The notes beneath the pieces are model-generated. The model did no database searches and had not been told where the DNA came from. It was given only the letters and a program-made list of their open reading frames with translations. A program made the translations under genes and the position numbers. Below are positions 55,706 through 63,301 of a DNA stretch of 64,000 nt, in pieces. The stretch spans positions 1-64,000 of the forward strand of contig CAZKJG010000009.1 in assembly GCA_964553045.1 (NCBI GenBank), read 5' to 3'. The stretch comes from JAWLEP01 sp964553045. GTDB taxonomy: Bacteria > Fermentibacterota > Fermentibacteria > Fermentibacterales > JCC-6. Numbering within the stretch: position 1 is the first letter of the stretch; the number at the start of each line of letters is the position of its first letter.

Positions 55706-57286
55706 TCAGCCGGAGAGAGCGGATCTGGCCTTGCCGGCCAGGGCCCTCACCTGCATCGAGCCGGTTGCGAATGCCGAGGCCAGGAAGCCGGCGAGGGCCA
55801 GGACCACCGCCGCGGTTACCCTGGCCGCCACGACGAGGAGGCCGGCGTCCAGGTCGAATGGCCAGAGCCACTCCAGCCCCAGCACGACTCCCAACATCAC
55901 TCCGCCCGCCAGGAGCAGGCGAAGGTGCTCCACCACGGTGCGCCGCGCCCCCAGGGGGCCGACCTTCCTTCGAAAGCTGAAGAAGAGGAAGACCGTCTTC
56001 GCCGAGGAGGAAAGGGTGGTGGCAAGGGCCAGGCCGCCGATCCCCAGCGGCCCCACCAGTATGAAGTTCAGCAGCACGTTGCAGATCATGGCCCACACCC
56101 CGATGAGAACGGGCGTAAAGGTGTCCTTGAGAGCGTAGAAGCCCCGGGACACAACTGCTCCGGCGCCGAACTGCGCCAGCCACGGGGCGTAGAAAGCCAG
56201 TGCGTAGCCCACCAGCCTGGAGTCCGAGACAGTGAAGCTGCCCCGGCGGAACAGCGCCACGACTATGGGGGCCGCCAGCGCTGTCATCATTATGGCCATG
56301 GGAAGAGTTATGAAGGTCGACCAGCGCACATGGGCCAGAACCGTGCGCTTCAGCTCATCCATCGCCCTCTCGGCGGCCTTTTTCGACAGCCTCACATCGG
56401 CCAGGACTATCAGTGGCGCTATGAGAATCGAATGGGCGATCATCTTTATGCGGTCTGCATACTCCAGGGCGGTCACGGAGCTGGACTCCAGGAAGGAGGC
56501 CAGGATCTTGTCGAAGATGGGGCCCATGAAGCCCACCAGGGAGCCCATGGTGACCGGAGCCGCCATTCGCAGCAGGGTGGCGAAGCTCCTGTCCCTGGGG
56601 TCGATGGCCAGGCGCGGCCAGTTGCCCCCCCGGGACACCAGCAGGAGCAATACGGGGAAGACCGACAGCGGCCCGGCCAGAGCGGCCAGGGGAAGGGCAT
56701 AGATGCCGAAGGGACCGTGACCCAGCAGCACCGTGAGAAGCGTTACGACCACCGAGCAGATGCGCAGGCCCGAGACCACGGGGTAGCGGTGCCTGTACAG
56801 CAGAAGGGCGTCCAGCGTTCCGTTGACCGCCGCCAGCAGTATGACCGGTACCAGTACTCTCAGCATGCCGGCGGCGAGAGCGCTGGGCTCCGGGCCGAGG
56901 CCCGGGCCGGCAACCCCTATCAGATCCCGGCTGAAGAGAAGCAGAACTGCGGCCACCAGGCTGCCGCTTACGCCAGTCCAGGTCAGGACCCGGCCGAGCA
57001 GACGGTCTGCCGCCTCCCGGCCCCTGTTGGTGATTACGTCGGAGTAGACGGGCAGAAACGTGGAGTTGAAGCTGTGGGCTATTATCTGTCGCATGAGAGT
57101 TGGAAAGACCATGGCCACGGCGAAGGCGTCCGTCTTCCAGCTCATGCCGAAGACGTCGGCCACCAGGGCCTGTCGGATGTATGTGAGTACCGCGATTACG
57201 ACGTTGCCGGAGGAGAGCAGGGAGTAGCCGCTGCCGTATCCCTTGCCGAAGAATCCCCTTGCCAGAGCCCGGAAAAGACCTTTCAA
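55706..57286 (-). CDS. MurJ-like lipid flippase (MVF family)
   Basis: A 526-residue membrane protein with around fourteen helices and the MurJ-type N-terminus: FGKGYGSGYSLLSSGNVVIAVLTYIRQALVADVFG, DAFAVAMVFPTLMRQIIAHSFNSTFLPVYSDV. MurJ moves lipid II across the inner membrane; paralogues may flip other lipid-linked sugars. In this polysaccharide cluster a Wzx-like role is possible, but the sequence fits MurJ better. The start is TTG with GGAGG 5 bases upstream. It is read opposite to the O-antigen ligase gene and follows the family 4 glycosyltransferase on the same strand. Confidence 0.88.
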   Translation of the reverse strand: MKGLFRALARGFFGKGYGSGYSLLSSGNVVIAVLTYIRQALVADVFGMSWKTDAFAVAMVFPTLMRQIIAHSFNSTFLPVYSDVITNRGREAADRLLGRVLTWTGVSGSLVAAVLLLFSRDLIGVAGPGLGPEPSALAAGMLRVLVPVILLAAVNGTLDALLLYRHRYPVVSGLRICSVVVTLLTVLLGHGPFGIYALPLAALAGPLSVFPVLLLLVSRGGNWPRLAIDPRDRSFATLLRMAAPVTMGSLVGFMGPIFDKILASFLESSSVTALEYADRIKMIAHSILIAPLIVLADVRLSKKAAERAMDELKRTVLAHVRWSTFITLPMAIMMTALAAPIVVALFRRGSFTVSDSRLVGYALAFYAPWLAQFGAGAVVSRGFYALKDTFTPVLIGVWAMICNVLLNFILVGPLGIGGLALATTLSSSAKTVFLFFSFRRKVGPLGARRTVVEHLRLLLAGGVMLGVVLGLEWLWPFDLDAGLLVVAARVTAAVVLALAGFLASAFATGSMQVRALAGKARSALSG

Positions 57287-57366
57287 CTCGCCCTCCCCGC
57301 CCGATTCGCCAAGGCGGCCGACGCATCCCCCATCCGCCCATGGAAAGCGGAGGGATGACTATGCCA

Positions 57367-57384
57367 ACCGCCCTTTCGGGCGGT
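57367..57384 (-). terminator. Tetraloop hairpin at the end of the glycosyltransferase gene
   Basis: On the minus strand ACCGCCC-GAAA-GGGCGGT directly follows the stop codon. There is no U-tract, so it may be a stabilising or weak terminating hairpin. Confidence 0.35.
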
Positions 57385-58487
57385 CAACGGCGGGCCCGGC
57401 GACAGGATTCCATCACCGCGGAAGCGGTTCCGATCCATGACAGGGACGCCACCCTCTCCAGTCCGCGGCGTGAAAGATCATCCCTCAGCCTCCGGTGGAG
57501 GCCCAGCTCGAGAAGCGCCTCGGCCAGATCCTCCACTCTGTTGGGGTCGGCCAGCATCGCTGCCCCGCCGGCGGCCTCCGGCAGAGAGGAGATCGAGGAG
57601 GTCAGTACCGGCGTGCCGCAGGCCATGGCCTCCACAACGGGAAGCCCGAATCCCTCGTAAAGCGCCGGGTAGGCCAGAAGGTCCGCCATCGTGAGGAGCG
57701 CGGGCAGGTCGCTGTCATCGACAAAGCCGGTCAGATGGATCCTGCCCAGCAGGCTCTCGTCCTTCAGCACCCGCTCCAGCTCGGACCTCCTCCAGCCCGA
57801 GCCTCCGGCCAGAACCAGGTCCTGCTTCAGTCTGTGGGCCACCGAGGCGTAGGCCCGGACGAGCCGCGGGAGGTTCTTTCGGGGCTCGAGAGTGCCGAGG
57901 AAGAGAATGTAGCGGTCGGGCAGATTCAGGCGGCGGCGGACCCGGCGCAGCTCGGCGGGGTCAGTTGTCGGGCGAATGTCCGGCGCCGGCGGCGGGAGTA
58001 CGTCCAGCTTCTCCTCCGCCTTGGGAAAGCGGTCGGTTATCTCTCGGCCGGTAAAGCCGGATATGGCCATGAGCCTCCGGGCCCGTCGCACGTAGAGGGG
58101 CATCAGGGCGTCCCTGGAGATGACGTGCCAGGAGTGCATCCTGCGCAGCAGCAGCCCGGAGAGGTCGTAGACCACGAGCGCAGAGGGAACAGTCGACAGC
58201 AGGGGAAGCCGGTGGAAGGCGCCCAGGAAGACATCGATTCCGTCCCTGCGCATCCTGGCGGGCAGGCCCAGTTGGAACCACAGCGCGAACCTGGGCAGGG
58301 GAAGAGTGACCACTGCCTCCTCGAAGGGCCCCGAAGGGACACGGTCCGAGGGAAGCGCCCGGTTGGTGTAGAGCACAAATGAATGGCCCGCTTCCAGGCC
58401 CGCCAGGCCGCCCAGAAGGCTCTCCAGGTAGCTGGAGATTCCGGACTTCCTCATGTACAGCGGAGACGCGTCGATACCCAGCCGCAT
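57384..58487 (-). CDS. Glycosyltransferase family 4
   Basis: A 367-residue GT-B enzyme. N-terminal acceptor domain starts MRLGIDASPLYMRKSGIS. The donor domain has YILFLGTLEPRKNLPRLVRAY, the helix around LAGGSGWR, LTGFVDDSDLPALL, and the family motif YEGFGLPVVEAMACGTPVL with the ExxxxxxxE glutamates. Such proteins use nucleotide-activated mannose, rhamnose or similar donors. The start is chosen at the ATG with AGGGGG 5 bases before it; the open frame upstream has no support. The neighbouring flippase-like gene follows on the same strand. Confidence 0.92.
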   Translation of the reverse strand: MRLGIDASPLYMRKSGISSYLESLLGGLAGLEAGHSFVLYTNRALPSDRVPSGPFEEAVVTLPLPRFALWFQLGLPARMRRDGIDVFLGAFHRLPLLSTVPSALVVYDLSGLLLRRMHSWHVISRDALMPLYVRRARRLMAISGFTGREITDRFPKAEEKLDVLPPPAPDIRPTTDPAELRRVRRRLNLPDRYILFLGTLEPRKNLPRLVRAYASVAHRLKQDLVLAGGSGWRRSELERVLKDESLLGRIHLTGFVDDSDLPALLTMADLLAYPALYEGFGLPVVEAMACGTPVLTSSISSLPEAAGGAAMLADPNRVEDLAEALLELGLHRRLRDDLSRRGLERVASLSWIGTASAVMESCRRARR

Positions 58488-58573
58488 ACAGACCCCCTGT
58501 CCGCGTGGAGGGAGGGGAGTATGCCACCGCTCCGTCCCGGGGGTCAACCGGAGCGGAGGCCCGCGCCCAGCGG

Positions 58574-58629
58574 TTAGACTTGCCGCCCGAACCTGCTTAT
58601 CTTGCCGCCTGCGGCCGGCCGGCCGCAGG
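58574..58629 (+). promoter_or_regulatory. Predicted promoter with a 22-base perfect palindrome
   Basis: TTAGAC (58574-58579), an 18-base spacer and TATCTT (58598-58603). Immediately downstream, from 58608 to 58629, lies a perfect 22-base palindrome of the form CCTGCGGCCGG with its complement. This sits at the expected transcript start and could be an operator or a leader hairpin. Confidence 0.5.
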
Positions 58630-58641
58630 GAAGGGGGACAG

Positions 58642-59799
58642 TTGAGGGCAGCCTTCTACAGCTACCTTCCCACCGGCGGAGCGATTCGCGTCGCCGGCCA
58701 TCAGCTCTACCATCTCAGGGACCGTTTTCAGTGGCGCGCCCATCTGCCCGAGGGCGGCGAGAGGCCCATGCCCGACTCCGGCGTTCCCGTCCGCCGCTAC
58801 CGGTTTCCGGAGGGCCGCCGGCTGCACGGCTTCCAGCGGCTGCTGGCCCCGCTGCTGCTGTGGCGAAAGGCCCTGGCCTACGACAGGCTCTGCCTGCGCA
58901 TCGCCGGGGAGGTCGAGTCCGGGGGCGCGCGGGTACTGCTGGCCCATACCTCGCTCATCGTCTCCTCGCCGCCCCTGCTGTCCATGGCCACCGTTCCCAC
59001 GGTCTACTACTGCCACGAGTACCCGCGGTACATCTACGAGCCGGGGCTACACAAGACCGGAAGCGCCCTTACGGACCTCCTGATACTGCCCCTGCTGCGC
59101 AGGGAGAGGAGGGTGGACCGGAGGGCCGCCCGCGACGCGACGGTGCTGGCCACCAACTCCGGCTACATGGCCCGGAGACTCTCGTCCGTCTACGGAAGGG
59201 AAGCGGTACCGGTTCCGCCGGGAGTGGACACCGAGGTCTTCACGCCCGGGGGCTGCAGGGGCCGATTCGTGCTGACGGTCGGGGCCCTCTCCCCCTACAA
59301 GCGTCACCACCTGGTAGTGGAGGCGGTGGGAACGCTGCCTGCCGGGGAGAGGCCCCCTGTGGTGGCGGTCGGGGACCGGGGCAGCGGCGGCTATGCGGAA
59401 GGCCTTCTCCGGCTGGCCGGGAGGTGCGGCGTCGACCTGAAGGTGATGCGGGGCGTATCCGACGAGAGGCTTCTGGAGCTCTACAGGAGCGCCGCGGTGG
59501 TGGCCTGCCCCCAGAAGGACGAGCCGTACGGGCTTGTGCCCCTGGAGGCAATGGCCTGCGGAACGCCCGTGGTGGCCGTTAACCAGGGCGGTTTTCGGGA
59601 GAACGTCGTAGACGGCGAGTGCGGGCTGCTGGTGGAGGTCTCCGCCGGAGCCATGGCCGAGGGCCTGCGCAAGCTGCTTCTGAACCCGGACCTGACCGGC
59701 GCCATGGGCGAAGCCGGCAGGGAGTTCGTGGTCCGTCGCCGCTCCAGCCGGGTGGAGGCTGGCAGGGTGGCCGAGCTCATGGAGGCCGCGGCGGACTGA
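58642..59799 (+). CDS. Glycosyltransferase family 4 (paralogue A)
   Basis: A 385-residue GT-B enzyme. Starting motif LPTGGAIRVAGHQLYHL, then VYYCHEYPRYIYEPGLH, an NSGYMARRL segment, and the donor domain with VLTVGALSPYKRHHLVVEAV, KDEPYGLVPLEAMACGTPVV and GGFRENVVDGECGLLV. It closely resembles the gene at 62032-63192 (shared HEYPR/FEYPR-IYEPGL, SGYMARR, EPYGLVPLEAMAC), so the two are tandem paralogues with likely different acceptors. The start is TTG with AAGGGGG 4-5 bases upstream. It is divergent from the other family 4 gene. Confidence 0.92.
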   Translation: MRAAFYSYLPTGGAIRVAGHQLYHLRDRFQWRAHLPEGGERPMPDSGVPVRRYRFPEGRRLHGFQRLLAPLLLWRKALAYDRLCLRIAGEVESGGARVLLAHTSLIVSSPPLLSMATVPTVYYCHEYPRYIYEPGLHKTGSALTDLLILPLLRRERRVDRRAARDATVLATNSGYMARRLSSVYGREAVPVPPGVDTEVFTPGGCRGRFVLTVGALSPYKRHHLVVEAVGTLPAGERPPVVAVGDRGSGGYAEGLLRLAGRCGVDLKVMRGVSDERLLELYRSAAVVACPQKDEPYGLVPLEAMACGTPVVAVNQGGFRENVVDGECGLLVEVSAGAMAEGLRKLLLNPDLTGAMGEAGREFVVRRRSSRVEAGRVAELMEAAAD

Positions 59800-59808
59800 C
59801 CGCCGGGG

Positions 59809-60717
59809 TCAGCCCCGCCGAAGGCCTTCCGGTATTCCGCCCTCTCTGCCCCTTACTCCGTCCAGGGCCGCCCGCCACATCCAGCGGACCGGCCGGCGGT
59901 GGCCCCTCAGAGGGAAGGTGAGCGTCTTCAGGCAAGTCACCGCCAGGTAGTAGAGCGAGAAAGCCGCCATCTCCGCCGGCGAGAGCTCCTCGGCGGCGGC
60001 CAGAAAGCGGTTGCGGTGGGTGAAGTAGATGGAGAAGGGAGACATCACGCCGCCCGTGGTGACCGAAACATGGTGGAGGACCTCAGCCCGGGGCTGCAGC
60101 ATGATCTTCATTCCCAGCCGGCTGCAGCGCAGACACATTAGGGTGTCCTCGTGGTAGATGAAGAAGCCCTCCCGGAAGCCCTCGAGCATCTCGTAGGTCC
60201 CGGAGGCCATCATCATGGCGCAGCCGCTGGCGAAGTCGGTCTCCACCGGCCTGTCGGGAAGGCTGTCGCGGTCTGGGTAGACGCGCTGGTCGAAGATCAT
60301 CCGCAGCCTTCTGAAGCTGCCCCCCGCCCCCCAGACCAGGTCGGGCCGCGTCGCGTAGAACACCGCAGGCGCCGCTATGCCGACGTCGGAGCGGTTCTTC
60401 AGAAGGTCCACCAGAATCCCCAGGGTGTCGGGGGACACCGTGGTGTCGTTGTTCAGCACGAATGTCCAGGGGATCTCATCGCTGTCGAAGAGCGAGAAGG
60501 CCCTGTTGTTCCCTTCGGCGAAGCCCAGGTTCCGCTTCGACCGCAGCAGCCGCAGGTTCGAGTACTCCTGCACCCAGCCGGGAACAGGCGCTCGTGATCC
60601 GTTGTCCACCAGCATGGGATGCACGGAGACCCCGCGGGAGGCCATCAGTGAATCCAGACACTGCCTGGTGAGCTCCCACTGGTCGAGGTTCACGAGAAGG
60701 ACCGCTATTCTGTCCAA
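59809..60717 (-). CDS. Glycosyltransferase family 2
   Basis: A 302-residue GT-A enzyme: MDRIAVLLVNLDQWELTRQCLDSL, NGSRAPVPGW, LRSKRNLGFAEGNNRAF, VLNNDTTV (the DxD region is NDT), EGFREGFFIYHEDTLMCLR. The pattern is that of rhamnosyltransferase-like family 2 proteins. The start is TTG, preceded by GGAGG 7 bases upstream, six codons inside a longer frame. It lies 33 bases after the family 4 gene at 60751-61887 on the same strand and converges with paralogue A. Confidence 0.9.
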   Translation of the reverse strand: MDRIAVLLVNLDQWELTRQCLDSLMASRGVSVHPMLVDNGSRAPVPGWVQEYSNLRLLRSKRNLGFAEGNNRAFSLFDSDEIPWTFVLNNDTTVSPDTLGILVDLLKNRSDVGIAAPAVFYATRPDLVWGAGGSFRRLRMIFDQRVYPDRDSLPDRPVETDFASGCAMMMASGTYEMLEGFREGFFIYHEDTLMCLRCSRLGMKIMLQPRAEVLHHVSVTTGGVMSPFSIYFTHRNRFLAAAEELSPAEMAAFSLYYLAVTCLKTLTFPLRGHRRPVRWMWRAALDGVRGREGGIPEGLRRG

Positions 60718-60750
60718 GAGCCTACCTCCGGGCATGCGACTCCGGCCGTA

Positions 60751-61887
60751 TCATGCAAGGCCGGAGTACACCCCCTCCATGCGCCTGATGAAGGCGTCCA
60801 TCGAGAAGTCCGAAGCCACCCGCCGGCTGGCGCTGCGCCCCATTCGCCTTCTCCACGCTTCGTCGTCCAGGAGTCTCAATATGGCGTCGGAAAGGGCTCT
60901 CGCCTCCCCCGGCGGCACCAGAATTCCGGTCTCCCCGTCCACCACGGTCTCGGCAACTCCCCCCTCCTCGAAGGCGACCACGGGCACCCCCAGCGCTCCC
61001 GCCTCGATCACGGTCCGGCCGAAGGGCTCGGGACGCTCCGAGCAGCTGACTACGATGTCCATGTCCGACATCACCGCAAACGGGTTCGCGCAGAAGCCGA
61101 GGTACCGTACAGCATCGGATATGCCCCAGCTTCGGCACAGGCCCACCAGCTCCTCCATCAGGGAGTCCTCACCCCGGCCGACCACGGCGAATCGGACGTC
61201 TTCGCGCTGCTCCAGCACACGGCGGGCGGCCTCCAGGAAATACCTGTGTCCCTTCCAGGGCACGATCTGGGCGAAGATCCCCACCCATCTCACAGATTCA
61301 TCAAGGTCTGAGCTTCCGGCGGAGGCCAGCTTCCGCAGGTGCGCCGGGTCTGCTCCGTTGGGCACCGGACACACCTTCTCCGGACCCAAGCCGTAGTTCT
61401 TCAGGATGAAGCGGCGAAGGAACTCGGAGTTGGCGACCACCATGTCCGTGCCCCGGGCCAGCAACCGCATGATGCGCACCGGAGCGAACTGGTCGTGAAC
61501 CGACCAGACCAGCTTCGCCGAAGACCGTCGCGCGGCCAGACGCCCCACCAGCTGCGCCGGCACGGAATTGGTGTGGATCAGGTCTATCCCCTCGGCGGCC
61601 GTGAAGCGCGCGATTCGAAAGGCCGAGGTGGCGATCTCGCCGAGGCTGGAGGCGGTCCTCTCGTCCTTCACGTCCGGAATGCGGTAGGGGAGCACGCGCA
61701 CGATTTCCCCGACCCGGTCCAGGAAGGAGTCAACGATGGGTCTGTTCATGAAGAGGTCGTAGCGGGAGCGGTCGAGGTTCCGTATGAGGTCGGCCAGGTA
61801 GAGCTGGGAGCCGCTCACCCTGTCCAGATGGTCCAGATACAGGATCCTGAAGCCGGCCACTTCCCTGAGCGCATCCTTCCCACGCAC
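60751..61887 (-). CDS. Glycosyltransferase family 4
   Basis: A 378-residue GT-B enzyme. The N-terminal domain has FRILYLDHLDRVSGSQLYLADLIRNL and LIHTNSVPAQLVGRLAARR. The donor domain has RWVGIFAQIVPWKGHRYFLEAARRVLE, FAVVGRGED, the loop VSCSERPEPFGRTVIEAGALGVPVVAFEEGG and ETVVDGETGILVPPGEARAL. The ExxxxxxxE pair is in EPFGRTVIEA. Start is uncertain (GTG with no clear ribosome-binding site; another GTG 10 codons downstream before AGFRILYL also fits). It is divergent from paralogue B and belongs to the same cluster. Confidence 0.9.
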   Translation of the reverse strand: MRGKDALREVAGFRILYLDHLDRVSGSQLYLADLIRNLDRSRYDLFMNRPIVDSFLDRVGEIVRVLPYRIPDVKDERTASSLGEIATSAFRIARFTAAEGIDLIHTNSVPAQLVGRLAARRSSAKLVWSVHDQFAPVRIMRLLARGTDMVVANSEFLRRFILKNYGLGPEKVCPVPNGADPAHLRKLASAGSSDLDESVRWVGIFAQIVPWKGHRYFLEAARRVLEQREDVRFAVVGRGEDSLMEELVGLCRSWGISDAVRYLGFCANPFAVMSDMDIVVSCSERPEPFGRTVIEAGALGVPVVAFEEGGVAETVVDGETGILVPPGEARALSDAILRLLDDEAWRRRMGRSASRRVASDFSMDAFIRRMEGVYSGLA

Positions 61888-61979
61888 CGAACCATCCGAA
61901 CGCGCCGCCCCGGCGCGCCAGTAGAGTGTCCCATATGCTCCCTGCCGTCAAGTGACAGCCGAAGCCGCCCGGTTCGAGC

Positions 61980-62007
61980 TTGCCTCGCCGCCGGTCCGCC
62001 TTATCTT
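61980..62007 (+). promoter_or_regulatory. Predicted promoter of glycosyltransferase paralogue B
   Basis: TTGCCT (61980-61985), a 16-base spacer and TATCTT (62002-62007). It lies 24 bases before the gene's ATG. Confidence 0.6.
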
Positions 62008-62031
62008 CTGCCTGCGGACCGGGAGGGGAAT

Positions 62032-63192
62032 ATGCGGAGCGCGGCGATCTTCCATCACCTGCCCAGCGGCGGAGGGATACGCGTGGCATCCCAGATGCTT
62101 GGGGCCATGGCCGGGGACTACCGGTGGAGCGTTCACTGCCCGCAGGGCTCGCCGGACCCCGGCCTCGGCCTCTCCGAGGGGCTGGTGGAGTATCCCTTTC
62201 CGCAGTCCAGACGGCTCTCCGGCCTGCGAAGGCTGGCCGCACCGGCGTCGCTGGTGGAAAGGCTGCTCGCTTTCCGCCGCGTCTGCCGAAGGGCGGCGGA
62301 TACGATGTCGAATACCTCCCACCGCGCTCTGGTGCACAACTCGATGGTCCTGGCCGCCCCTCCCGTCCTCGAGCACCTGTCGGTACCCTCTCTGTACTAC
62401 TGCTTCGAGTATCCCAGGCACATCTACGAGCCCGGGCTCGTCCGACGGGCGTCCAGTCCCGCGGCCAGACTTCTGCTGCTCCCCCTCAGGCGGCTGGAGA
62501 GGAGCTTCGACAGGAGGTCTGCCCTGGCCGCATCCGGCGTGGCTACCCTGTCCGGCTACATGGCCCGAAGGATCGGGGAGATATACGGGCTCGAGGCCGA
62601 GATCGTGCGGCCGGGCGTGAATGGCCGGGACCTTACGCCGGGCAGGGCGCCCCCTGAAGACTACGTCCTCTCGGTGGGCGCGCTCTGGCCCTTCAAGGGG
62701 CACGATCTGGCCCTTGCGGCGCTGGCGCAGCTGCCCCGCCGACATCGTCCCGCCCTTCGCATCGTGGGGGACCGGGCGCTTCCCGGCTACTGCCGGCAAC
62801 TGCAGAGGAAAGCGGCCGGGGTGGAGGTGGAGCTGCGGATCGACCTGCGCATCCCCGAGGACAGGCTGCGGGAGGCCTACCGAAGGGCTCTGGCCGTTGT
62901 GTGCTGCCAGGCGCGGGAGCCCTACGGGCTGGTGCCCCTGGAGGCCATGGCGTGCGCCAGACCCGTCGTGGCGGTGGCGGAAGGCGGATTCCTCGACAAC
63001 GTCGTCCACGGGCGTACGGGCCTGCTCTCGCAGCGGCGTCCCGAAGAGGTCGCCCGCCACCTGGAGTCGGTTATCTCCGACTCCGGGCTGGCCAGGCGAC
63101 TGGGAGAGGCGGGAAGGAGCTTCGTCCTGTCCCGGCGCACCGTTGAGAGAGCGGCCGGGAGACTATCCTCGCTGATGGCCGATACGGTCTGA
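62032..63192 (+). CDS. Glycosyltransferase family 4 (paralogue B)
   Basis: A 386-residue GT-B enzyme paralogous to the gene at 58642-59799. Shared landmarks: HLPSGGGIRVASQMLG, YYCFEYPRHIYEPGL, LSGYMARRIGE, VLSVGALWPFKGHDLALAAL and AREPYGLVPLEAMACARPVV. ATG with GGGAGGGG 3-4 bases upstream. Divergent from the family 4 gene to its left and upstream of the partial epimerase. Two closely similar enzymes in one cluster may add successive residues of the same sugar, which is a guess from similarity. Confidence 0.92.
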   Translation: MRSAAIFHHLPSGGGIRVASQMLGAMAGDYRWSVHCPQGSPDPGLGLSEGLVEYPFPQSRRLSGLRRLAAPASLVERLLAFRRVCRRAADTMSNTSHRALVHNSMVLAAPPVLEHLSVPSLYYCFEYPRHIYEPGLVRRASSPAARLLLLPLRRLERSFDRRSALAASGVATLSGYMARRIGEIYGLEAEIVRPGVNGRDLTPGRAPPEDYVLSVGALWPFKGHDLALAALAQLPRRHRPALRIVGDRALPGYCRQLQRKAAGVEVELRIDLRIPEDRLREAYRRALAVVCCQAREPYGLVPLEAMACARPVVAVAEGGFLDNVVHGRTGLLSQRRPEEVARHLESVISDSGLARRLGEAGRSFVLSRRTVERAAGRLSSLMADTV

Positions 63193-63202
63193 CCGCCTCG
63201 AC

Positions 63203-63231
63203 TGTACAGCCGCCGCAGCCGGGGCTATCTT
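63203..63231 (+). promoter_or_regulatory. Predicted promoter of the partial epimerase gene
   Basis: TGTACA (63203-63208), a 17-base spacer and TATCTT (63226-63231). The -35 is weak but the -10 matches the pattern seen elsewhere in the window. Confidence 0.45.
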
Positions 63232-63301
63232 CACCGACTGTACGCGCTCGGCAAGGACGACAGCCGCGGCCGCTCGGCCGGGGCACGGAAGGGGCATACC
63301 C

